A stretch of DNA of 36,230 nucleotides, taken from a virus. The stretch covers positions 1-36,230 of IMG/VR virus record IMGVR_UViG_3300011116_000280, one strand, 5' to 3'. This document shows positions 18,675 through 25,823 of the stretch, in pieces; the stretch's first letter is position 1, and every line of letters starts with the position of its first letter. The position numbers and the translations under genes were made by a program. Below the pieces are notes generated by a model. That model worked only from the letters and a program-made list of their open reading frames with translations, made no database searches and was not told the DNA's origin.

Positions 18675-19820
18675 ATGACCCTCGCCAAATCTTACTACGA
18701 CTGCAAGAGCTCTACCGCACGCATCCAGATACATCAAGGAGGCACCCGGTCGGGTAAGACCTATTCTATCCTCCTCTGCTTAATCGAGTTTTGTTTTAAG
18801 AACCAGAACGCGGGAGCCGTCCTTACCGTAGCCCGGAAGACGTTCCCGGCTCTCAGAGCGTCTGTGATGCGGGACTTCTTCTCTATCCTCGAACGCGAGG
18901 AGATATACAACCCCGAACTCCACAACAAGAGCGACGCTACCTACCTCCTTTTCGGGAACCTCGTGGAGTTTATCTCGGTTGACCAGCCGCAGAAGGTGCG
19001 AGGAAGGAAGCGGGATGTACTTTTCATCAACGAAGCGAACGAGCTCTCTCTCGAGGACTGGAGGCAGCTCCTCCTGCGGACCACCCTCAAGACTATAATC
19101 GACTACAACCCCTCGGACGAGTTTCACTGGATCTACGACGAGGTAATACCCCGAGACGATGCGCAATTCTTCAAGACGACCTACCGAGACAACCCCTTCC
19201 TACCGGCGGAACTCGTCACCGAAATTGAACGGCTGCAAGTGGCCGACGCGAACTTCTGGAGGGTCTACGGACTCGGAGAGCGAGGAGCATCCCGAAGCAC
19301 CATCTTCACCCACTACACCACAGTAGATTCTATAGGCCCGGAGTGGAAGCTGGTAGCCTACGGCCTCGACTTCGGATACACGAACGACCCTACCGCAGTC
19401 ATAGGAGTCTACACGGACGGTCACGGCTTCCTGCTCGACGAGGTACTCTACCGGACCGGACTCTCGAACCGGGAGATATCGAAGCTCCTCGAGATAGGGA
19501 AGGCTCAGGTGATAGCCGATTCCGCGGAACCCAAATCTATCGACGAGCTCCACGGGTACGGGCTGAACGTCCACCACGCAAGGAAGGGTCCCGACTCCGT
19601 ACGGGCAGGGATACAGTTCCTCCAGTCTCGGCCCCTTGCGGTGACCTCAGGGAGCGTTAACCTGATTAAGGAGCTGAGGAACTACAAGTGGAAGGAAGAC
19701 AAGAACGGCAAGGTCTTAAACGAGGCTGTGGACGCGTTTAACCACGCTATCGACGCGGCCCGGTACGCTGCGATGTTCAACCAGTCGAATCCCAACTTCG
19801 GGAGGTATCGGATAGGCTAA
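18675..19820 (+). CDS. terL: Terminase large subunit
   Basis: A 381-residue packaging ATPase/nuclease. Walker A QGGTRSGKT (21-29), Walker B DVLFINE with Glu120 (114-120), and the nuclease domain from about 225: DFGYTNDPTA (Asp232), IADSAEPKS (Asp282) and FNHAIDAARY (Asp360). These are the RNase-H-like metal ligands. It is slightly shorter than most. I chose ATG 18675 over an in-frame TTG at 18669. A 23-codon ORF (18607-18678) overlaps its start. It works with the small subunit and portal to package the concatemer. Confidence 0.92.
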   Translation: MTLAKSYYDCKSSTARIQIHQGGTRSGKTYSILLCLIEFCFKNQNAGAVLTVARKTFPALRASVMRDFFSILEREEIYNPELHNKSDATYLLFGNLVEFISVDQPQKVRGRKRDVLFINEANELSLEDWRQLLLRTTLKTIIDYNPSDEFHWIYDEVIPRDDAQFFKTTYRDNPFLPAELVTEIERLQVADANFWRVYGLGERGASRSTIFTHYTTVDSIGPEWKLVAYGLDFGYTNDPTAVIGVYTDGHGFLLDEVLYRTGLSNREISKLLEIGKAQVIADSAEPKSIDELHGYGLNVHHARKGPDSVRAGIQFLQSRPLAVTSGSVNLIKELRNYKWKEDKNGKVLNEAVDAFNHAIDAARYAAMFNQSNPNFGRYRIG

Positions 19821-19825
19821 CTTTG
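19818..19825 (+). promoter_or_regulatory. Weak promoter candidate before the tail genes
   Basis: TAACTTTG fits the TAnnTTTG element, but no TTTG lies 19-21 nt upstream; the nearest is TTCG 18 nt upstream. It overlaps the terL stop, 31 bp before the tail chaperone ATG. Possibly a sigma-like-factor promoter or chance. Confidence 0.3.
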
Positions 19826-19856
19826 AGGAATCCACCCTCTTCCGTTATTCCTTCGT

Positions 19857-20530
19857 ATGAACACCCCTTACCGCTGGGCAGACCTCACGCTCGGAGACCT
19901 TCAGGTACTTATGTCGAACGCTCCAGACCTCGAGAAGGTCGGGCACGTATGCCGCCTCTCGAAAGAGGAAGTACTCAAGATGCCGATGGGGACCATACTC
20001 GACGCTCTCAACCGAATTAACCATATCCCCGAAGTAGCCCGGCACGAGCAGGTGATCACAATCGAAGGGAAGAAGTACGGCTTCGTAAAAGACTGGGACG
20101 AGTTCACCACCGGGGAGTGGATTGACTGCGAGAGCTACCAAGAAGACTTCTGGCCGAACGCTCACAAGATTATGGCCGTTCTCTACCGTCCTATGAAGTA
20201 CCACGTAGGCAAAGAATACAGCCTGAAGAAGTACACGGCCAAAGAGGACGCGGAGCCGTTCAAGGCTATGCCAGCCGACCTCTTTTCAGGTGCGCTGCTT
20301 TTTTTTTGGAATACAAGAATAACACGTCTGCAAACTTTGCAAGCGTCTTTACTGGAGGTGACGGAGCAAGTTCTCAATTCCACGAAAAGTGGAAGTGGTA
20401 CCCCATCCTCTACACCCTCGCGAATAACGACGTTCTCCAAATGGATAAAATCACGGAGCTCCCGGTTCACGTCGTACTTCAGCACCTCGCGTTCCTGAAG
20501 GACTTAGCTATAGAACAGAAGAAGAGATGA
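19857..20530 (+). CDS. Tail assembly chaperone made by -1 frameshift (probable)
   Basis: The 0-frame (from 19857) encodes a helical protein (starts MNTPYRWADLTLGDLQVLM; HKIMAVLYRP near residue 103). It reaches FSGALLFF at about residue 150, then continues in 0-frame to a stop at 20498 with a Ser/Thr-rich, non-protein-like tail. The -1 frame from TTG 20306 gives a proper C-terminus (LEYKNNTSANFASVFTGG, then a KWKWYPILYTLANNDVLQM segment and LPVHVVLQHLAFLKDLA). At the junction lies T-TTT-TTT, a -1 slippery heptamer. The joined product is about 224 residues. Many phages use such a frameshift for the gpG/gpGT tail chaperones. A missing T in a 9-T run (assembly error) is the alternative. The stop overlaps the next start (ATGA). 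Confidence 0.65.
20300..20306 (+). promoter_or_regulatory. Slippery heptamer T-TTT-TTT (-1 ribosomal frameshift site)
   Basis: In frame 0 the codons CTT|TTT|TTT|TGG place T TTT TTT exactly in X-XXY-YYZ phase. The run is nine T (20299-20307). Slipping back one base at TTT 20304-20306 leads to TTG GAA TAC and the continuing ORF. I did not find a strong downstream stem, which many sites need. Confidence 0.6.
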
Positions 20531-22884
20531 TCACACTAAACACGATTGTAAAGAGGTTCGAGGACTTCGCAGAGAACCACTTCTTCATCCGCTCCTTCTC
20601 GTTCGGAGGGCCGGAGGATGTGGACCTCGAGAAATTCGACCAGTACCCACTCCTTCACCTGATCTACACGGGAGCTACGTACGAGGACACCACAAAGACC
20701 CTCGACTTCGAGGTATATATCTTCGACCTTCCTTCGGCCTACGAGAACAAGAACGAACGCCAGAAGGAGGTAGTAAGCGACGCGGAACAATGCGCGGAGG
20801 ATATCCTCGCAGATATCGCGAACGGCCACAACATCTTCATCGACTCCGAAGATTACGAGGTAGCGAACGCCACAATCACACCCCTTCAGGAAGCGAACTC
20901 GAACGTACTTGCGGGCGTTCTTCTGGAGCTTTCTATCACCCTCCCCTACGACCGCTCTGCGTGCGACGCTCCGATTAACGGAGTACAGCCGGAAGGAGGC
21001 GGGTTCGTCTACCAGCGGCGCGGACTGCTCCGGGTTCTGACTCAGGACGGACTGGTGGACGTTCTTTCGGTGAACACGATTAAGGTCACGAACGGAACCC
21101 TCATAAACGAAGGGGGCGGAGTAGTATCTATCGACACGGGAGGAGGCGGAGCGGAATATCTCGACAGCCTCTTGGACGTAGTTATCACCGACCCTCTGGA
21201 TCACGACGCGCTCGTGTACGACGAGGTAACCGGGGACTGGATTAACGGAGCCCCGAAAGCTCTCGATATGCCGGTCTTTAACGGAAGCGGGGCTATCATT
21301 TCGAAGGGAGCACTCTGTAAAGCTATCGGCACTCAAGGAGACAAGGTTTCTGTGGGTCTCTTTGACCTCGACGTAGACGACCCCAAGGTTCTGGTAGGTC
21401 TGGCTACTACACAGCTCTCGATTGCAGGGACGGGCCACGTACGGACGTATGGAGAGCTTCGAGGATTAGCCACGAACGCCTACACGGTAGGAACGATTCT
21501 ATACGCTTCAGGGACTCCGGGAACCCTCTCCTCTACCGCAGGCTCTCCAGAGCTCGCGATTGCTATCGTGACGCGCTCTCAGCAAAATACCGGGCGGCTC
21601 TTTATTCGGTCGTGGACCCCGAACTCGGGGAAGGCATTCCGGTATATCACAGTAGGAGCCACGACTATCGAAGCCGAGAAGCAGGAAGACACGCTAACCC
21701 TCACGGCGGGAACGGGAATCTCTCTCACTCCAGACGCGGGTACCGACTCGGTAACGATTGCAAGCACAGTAACCGCCCCGAATACGTTCGGCACGATTTC
21801 GGTGGCGACGCAGTCGAACGTGGTGGCAGATAGCACAACCGATACCCTGACTTTCGCGGCGGCGGGTGGTATGACTATCACAACGAACGCCACCACCGAT
21901 ACTATCACGCTCGATTCCGCACGGCTTGACGACGACGACGTAACGCTCTCGGGGATTCGCGAAATCGACTTGAACGGGGAGAACTTAAATTTTAGAAGTT
22001 CAGGTTTTGATATACTGCTGGTTGAGGCGGATGGGGTTAGTATGACTGACCCGGTCATCCGCAACTACACCGGAGGAACGGGGGGAAAAATTACCCTCGC
22101 AGAGGCTACCACGAACGGGGGAAGCTCAATTGCAATCAAGGCACCGGATTCGCTCACAGTTAGCACCACCTACACCCTCCCTTCAGCGGACGGAACCAGC
22201 GGGCAGGTACTCGCGACGAACGCAGCGGGAGTTCTTTCGTGGACCACACGGGCGGCGAATAGCTTCGAGACCATCGCGGTAGCGGGGCAGTCCTCTATCG
22301 TGGCGGACACGCACATCGACACGCTCACGATTGCAGCAGGTACAGGTATCACGCTCACGACGAACGCTACCACAGACACTCTGACTATCACGAACAGCGT
22401 AACAGCTCCGAACACCTTCGGCACGATTGTAGTAAGTGGTTCAAGCAACGTCGTAGCTGATAGCTCAACAGACACTCTGACTCTCGTCGCCGGGAGTAAC
22501 ATGACCATAACGACCGACGCGAGCACCGATACTATAACTTTTGCATCAACGGGAGGAGGAGGCGGTAGTTCTTATAGCTCCGTACGTACACAGAGCGGAA
22601 CAAGCTACACGCTGGTTCTTGGAGATGCAGGGGACTACATCCAAACCACTAGCACCACAGCCGTAACGATTACCGTTCCCCTTCAGTCCTCCGTGGCATG
22701 GGTGGCAGACACCGAAATCTATTTCGAGCAGAACAACACTGGGCAAATCACAATCGCCGGAGCTTCGGGCGTGACTATAAACAGCAGCGAAACGCTCAAG
22801 AGCTTCGCGCGCTATTCGGTGCTGGCTCTCAAGCGGGTGGCATCCGACGTATGGACACTCACAGGTGAACGCGCACTGGTATGA
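20527..22884 (+). CDS. Tail fibre fusion: N-terminal tail-terminator-like domain plus repeat-rich fibre (785 aa)
   Basis: Residues 1 to about 150 (MITLNTIVKRFEDFAENHFF, then PLLHLIYTGATYEDTTKTLD and SDAEQCAEDILADIANG) match a separate small tail protein of Bacteroidota phages. The rest is a Thr/Ala/Gly-rich fibre with four copies of a roughly 40-residue unit (about 373-490 and 585-680) of the form 'F.TI.V..QS.VVAD...DTLTL.AG.G..I.T.A.TDTIT', then a C-terminal domain (from about 690: TLVLGDAGDYIQTTST, ALKRVASDVW). The repeats are beta-strand-like and probably trimeric. The gene overlaps the chaperone stop and the adhesin start. It may tie the tail end to a receptor-binding fibre. Confidence 0.7.
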   Translation: MITLNTIVKRFEDFAENHFFIRSFSFGGPEDVDLEKFDQYPLLHLIYTGATYEDTTKTLDFEVYIFDLPSAYENKNERQKEVVSDAEQCAEDILADIANGHNIFIDSEDYEVANATITPLQEANSNVLAGVLLELSITLPYDRSACDAPINGVQPEGGGFVYQRRGLLRVLTQDGLVDVLSVNTIKVTNGTLINEGGGVVSIDTGGGGAEYLDSLLDVVITDPLDHDALVYDEVTGDWINGAPKALDMPVFNGSGAIISKGALCKAIGTQGDKVSVGLFDLDVDDPKVLVGLATTQLSIAGTGHVRTYGELRGLATNAYTVGTILYASGTPGTLSSTAGSPELAIAIVTRSQQNTGRLFIRSWTPNSGKAFRYITVGATTIEAEKQEDTLTLTAGTGISLTPDAGTDSVTIASTVTAPNTFGTISVATQSNVVADSTTDTLTFAAAGGMTITTNATTDTITLDSARLDDDDVTLSGIREIDLNGENLNFRSSGFDILLVEADGVSMTDPVIRNYTGGTGGKITLAEATTNGGSSIAIKAPDSLTVSTTYTLPSADGTSGQVLATNAAGVLSWTTRAANSFETIAVAGQSSIVADTHIDTLTIAAGTGITLTTNATTDTLTITNSVTAPNTFGTIVVSGSSNVVADSSTDTLTLVAGSNMTITTDASTDTITFASTGGGGGSSYSSVRTQSGTSYTLVLGDAGDYIQTTSTTAVTITVPLQSSVAWVADTEIYFEQNNTGQITIAGASGVTINSSETLKSFARYSVLALKRVASDVWTLTGERALV

Positions 22885-23651
22885 TGTTCCTTAAAGCAGT
22901 AAGCGCAGGGAGGCGCATTTACCCGGTGGTCACGGATAAACTCAACCTGTATCTTGATGCGTACAACACGCGCAGCTACAACGGCACGGGATCTACATGG
23001 TACGACCTGTCAAATAGCGGCTATAACTTCACGAATAGCGGTAGTACATGGACTACTTCTGGCAGCTTGAGGTATTGGGAACTTGACGGCGTGAACGACC
23101 GTATCGAAGGCAACGCGAACACAACCATATTCAATTACGGAACAAACGGCTGGACGTGGTCTATTTGGGCAAATTACGTCACGGCTCCGGCGGCATTTGA
23201 TGTACTGATTTCCGCAGAGTTTGCTACCACAATTCCGTACTTTATAGACAACACAAACGCGGCAGGAACAACCGGTGCTGGATTTCGCGGTGGTGGTTTC
23301 CTGTCCTCACAAGGCAGAGCGTGGACCTTTAATGACGTAACAATAAGTACAAATGCTTGGAAACATTACTGCCTGACATTCACGTATACAAGTAGCACAC
23401 AAGGCACATTTAACTGGTATGTAGACGGTAGTTCCGTTTCAAGTTATAGTAAGACGCTATCGGGCGCTGGCATTACGTGGGCCTCATACGACAACAGCAA
23501 AAAGCCGGTAATTGGGGCTCTCCTATCTTCAGGAACTTACAGCCGATTTAACAACATCAAGGTCGGCGAGGTGCTAAACTACACAAAGACGCTAACGGCT
23601 ACTGAAGTGAGCAACAACTACAACGCCACCAAATCTAACTACGGGCTATGA
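22881..23651 (+). CDS. LamG/concanavalin-A-like adhesin, likely receptor binding
   Basis: A 256-residue protein with the pattern of laminin-G/ConA-like lectin domains: 'LNLYLDAYNTRSYNGTGSTW', 'YDLSNSG', 'ELDGVNDRIEGNANTTIF', 'WTWSIWANY', 'NAWKHYCLTFT', 'TFNWYVDG' and 'NIKVGEVLNYTKTLTATEV'. Such domains occur at tips of tail fibres and bind glycans. The gene directly follows the repeat fibre (overlap ATGATG) and is AT-richer than its neighbours, consistent with modular exchange of host-range genes. The receptor cannot be named. Confidence 0.7.
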   Translation: MMFLKAVSAGRRIYPVVTDKLNLYLDAYNTRSYNGTGSTWYDLSNSGYNFTNSGSTWTTSGSLRYWELDGVNDRIEGNANTTIFNYGTNGWTWSIWANYVTAPAAFDVLISAEFATTIPYFIDNTNAAGTTGAGFRGGGFLSSQGRAWTFNDVTISTNAWKHYCLTFTYTSSTQGTFNWYVDGSSVSSYSKTLSGAGITWASYDNSKKPVIGALLSSGTYSRFNNIKVGEVLNYTKTLTATEVSNNYNATKSNYGL

Positions 23652-23878
23652 ACTGGTACCACCTATATCAACGCTCTCAACTGGCTGCGGTGCCGTGGGA
23701 GCTTTTTAAGCAGACAATTCGCTGGAACTTGGAGGCCACCGAATTCATCCTTGAATACGTCAACGAGCCAGCCGACAAAACGGGGGTAATGAACAGGGAT
23801 GAAGCAGCGGCGTACACCAAAACAAGCGCATGGGACGACGGCGAACCATGGGCAAGCATGAACAATGGCGAAGGCTAA
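23648..23878 (+). CDS. Small unknown protein after the adhesin
   Basis: A 76-residue protein, Trp/Glu-rich (MNWYHLYQRSQLAAVPWELF), with no domain I recognise. It starts at the ATGA overlap with the adhesin and overlaps the next gene by 14 bp. It could be a tail-fibre chaperone, since such small genes often follow fibre genes, but nothing in the sequence shows this. Confidence 0.5.
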   Translation: MNWYHLYQRSQLAAVPWELFKQTIRWNLEATEFILEYVNEPADKTGVMNRDEAAAYTKTSAWDDGEPWASMNNGEG

Positions 23879-24005
23879 ACAGCAGGCGCAGCCAGTGCGC
23901 ATCGAACGCGACGTGAACCGCCCGGGCATTCACGCGAAGACCAAACAGAGCAAGATTAAGACCTCAAAGCTGTACAAGAAACCCTACAAGGGCCAAGGAA
24001 GATGA
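23865..24005 (+). CDS. Small basic protein (NRPGIHAKTKQSK..KKPYKGQGR)
   Basis: A 46-residue Lys/Arg-rich protein: RIERDVNRPGIHAKTKQSKI, then SKLYKKPYKGQGR. The motif 'RPG.HAK.K.SK...S..YKK.Y.GQGR' recurs in Bacteroidota phages directly before the tail-completion gene. The role is unknown; it may bind DNA or RNA or help tail assembly. It overlaps the next gene by 4 bp. Confidence 0.65.
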   Translation: MAKAKQQAQPVRIERDVNRPGIHAKTKQSKIKTSKLYKKPYKGQGR

Positions 24006-24580
24006 GCAAAGAAGCCGCGAAGCTGTGGGTGGAGTTCGCAGAGGAGATAGTCAACGCTTCGAAGCGCGAGCTGGGAACCAAACGTATCGGGAAGAACAAG
24101 AACTACGGAGTCGCTACGAGGACCCTCCAGCGGTCTCTCTCGTTCAAGTTCCGTTTCGGCAAGACCGGAGTTTCCGAGATACAGCTCTACGCAAAAGGTG
24201 CGGCTTCGAGTTACGCTTCTTTCATCCACTGGGGGGTGAATGGGACGCAGGTACGCCACGGCTCCCCTTTCTCGTACACTACGAAGCAACCGCCTACCGA
24301 AGCGGTACGGGCGTGGATGAAGGTGAAGCCGATTCGTCTCAGGGATCCGAAGACGGGAGCGTTCATCAAGCCCACAGAAGCGAAGCTGAACTCCGCTGCG
24401 TTCCTCATCGCTCGAGGCATCAAGCGTAAAGGAATCACACCCCTCCGTTATTTCATCAACGGGTACGACTGGGCTATCCGCCGCAAAGGTGACAAGCTCG
24501 CTCAAGCGGTAGGGGAGGATTTCGTTCGGAAACTCGTAGCCAAAGCAAGCCCGGTAACTCTTACTGTGAAGCCCAAATAA
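24002..24580 (+). CDS. Tail completion / head-tail joining protein (HK97 gp10-like)
   Basis: A 192-residue protein resembling HK97-gp10-like proteins. It contains YASFIHWGVNGTQ (about 74-86), typical of this family, preceded by a helical N-terminus (MSKEAAKLWVEFAEEIVNAS). The C-terminal part (PLRYFINGYDWAIRR, then LAQAVGEDFVRKLVAKA) is helical and basic. The proteins act at the head-tail junction or in tail completion. The start overlaps the small basic gene (ATGA). Confidence 0.62.
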   Translation: MSKEAAKLWVEFAEEIVNASKRELGTKRIGKNKNYGVATRTLQRSLSFKFRFGKTGVSEIQLYAKGAASSYASFIHWGVNGTQVRHGSPFSYTTKQPPTEAVRAWMKVKPIRLRDPKTGAFIKPTEAKLNSAAFLIARGIKRKGITPLRYFINGYDWAIRRKGDKLAQAVGEDFVRKLVAKASPVTLTVKPK

Positions 24581-24581
24581 G

Positions 24582-25823
24582 ATGGCAGCCTCTTTTACTT
24601 CGAACCCTACGGAGACCTTCTACCCGGCCGGGCAACCGCTCATCTACACGCTCCAAACGTCTGTAACGATTACCGACACGTTCGCGTTTATCGTGCAAGT
24701 AGAAGAGAACGCCGTCGAGATCGGGAAGTACTACCTCAAAGCGAACTCGAATAACCGCGCCCACTTCGACCTCTCTCGAGTTATCGAAGGACGCACTCGG
24801 GTGGATGCTTCGGCTTATTCCTCGACCACGTTCCTGCACGACTACAGCGCGAACTACTACCAGCGAGCAAACGGAGGGATAAACAAGTACACGGTAAAAA
24901 TCGGGGAGTACACGGGAACGGAGGCCCTGAATCAAGCCTCGAAGAACATCTACGTGGTAGACGGGTACGAGCAGGTTTCGGTCGGGCTGCATCCTTCGTT
25001 CTCGGATTACTTCGGAACCGCTTCCTCGAAGAAGTACTGGCTCACGGACCGCGCTCCGGTAAACAATATCATTACCATGTACGCGGCGGACGAGGACGAG
25101 GGATTCATGGCCCTGATAAACAAGGATTCAATCCACTCGAATACCGTCTCAGATGTTACGCGGCTCCAGTACGTGATTGTACGGCCCGGTACCTCCCCGC
25201 TTACCGTCCAGAAGGATTTGAACACCACGAACGGCGCACAGCTCCCGGGCGCTTCGACCCCTACGAACGGGTTCCTCGTTTACGCGGCGGTGATGCCCGC
25301 TCAGGTTCTGGCTTTGACGAGCGTAACCGCGTGGACGGAAATCGTGATCACCCCACAGAACGCTTCGGGGGTTCAGGAAGGGAACCAGCTCCAGATTTTG
25401 CCGAGCTGCCCGGGCACTCGAGGAAGCGGAGCTCAGGTAGCGTTCGCGAACTCTCGGGGAGGGTGGGACTTCCTGCGGTTCGACGGCTTCACGAGGAAAA
25501 CAATCCGGACGGAGGAGAAGAGTTACCGAGCAATCCTCGGCGACTACGCGGCCACGACGTACACGTTCAACTCGTACGCTCCCGAAACAATCGCGTACCA
25601 GAAGACCGCCGTTCAAGCGTACGCGCTCTCTGGGGTATTCGACCCCGCAGATGCTTACCTGATTCCCTACCTTCTACGAAGCAAGCAGGTATTCGCGAAA
25701 ATCGACGGGGTATGGAGCCCGGTTCGGGTGACAGATAGCTCCGCTCCGTACAAGACCACGCCCGATTCTCAGGTTACGCAGTTTACCTTGAACGTAGAAC
25801 TCGCCCAAACAATCCGATGCTAA
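24582..25823 (+). CDS. Tail/baseplate structural protein (413 aa)
   Basis: A 413-residue beta-rich protein, starting MAASFTSNPTETFYPAGQPL and continuing with ITDTFAFIVQVEENAVEIG. Aromatic-rich strands such as 'HDYSANYYQRANGGINKYTV' and the C-terminal 'TFNSYAPETIAYQKTAVQAY' are typical of tail or baseplate components of Bacteroidota phages. No catalytic motif is seen. It overlaps the next gene by 7 bp. The exact position in the tail cannot be told. Confidence 0.55.
   Translation: MAASFTSNPTETFYPAGQPLIYTLQTSVTITDTFAFIVQVEENAVEIGKYYLKANSNNRAHFDLSRVIEGRTRVDASAYSSTTFLHDYSANYYQRANGGINKYTVKIGEYTGTEALNQASKNIYVVDGYEQVSVGLHPSFSDYFGTASSKKYWLTDRAPVNNIITMYAADEDEGFMALINKDSIHSNTVSDVTRLQYVIVRPGTSPLTVQKDLNTTNGAQLPGASTPTNGFLVYAAVMPAQVLALTSVTAWTEIVITPQNASGVQEGNQLQILPSCPGTRGSGAQVAFANSRGGWDFLRFDGFTRKTIRTEEKSYRAILGDYAATTYTFNSYAPETIAYQKTAVQAYALSGVFDPADAYLIPYLLRSKQVFAKIDGVWSPVRVTDSSAPYKTTPDSQVTQFTLNVELAQTIRC

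Noticed and set aside
18607-18678. 23-codon ORF as an independent gene
   Set aside because: Too short and with no family; kept only as a possible remnant of the terminase junction.
20536-21438. 300-codon minus-strand ORF opposite the fibre gene
   Set aside because: The + strand reading has a clear domain and repeats; the minus reading is Val/Arg/Ser-rich shadow sequence.
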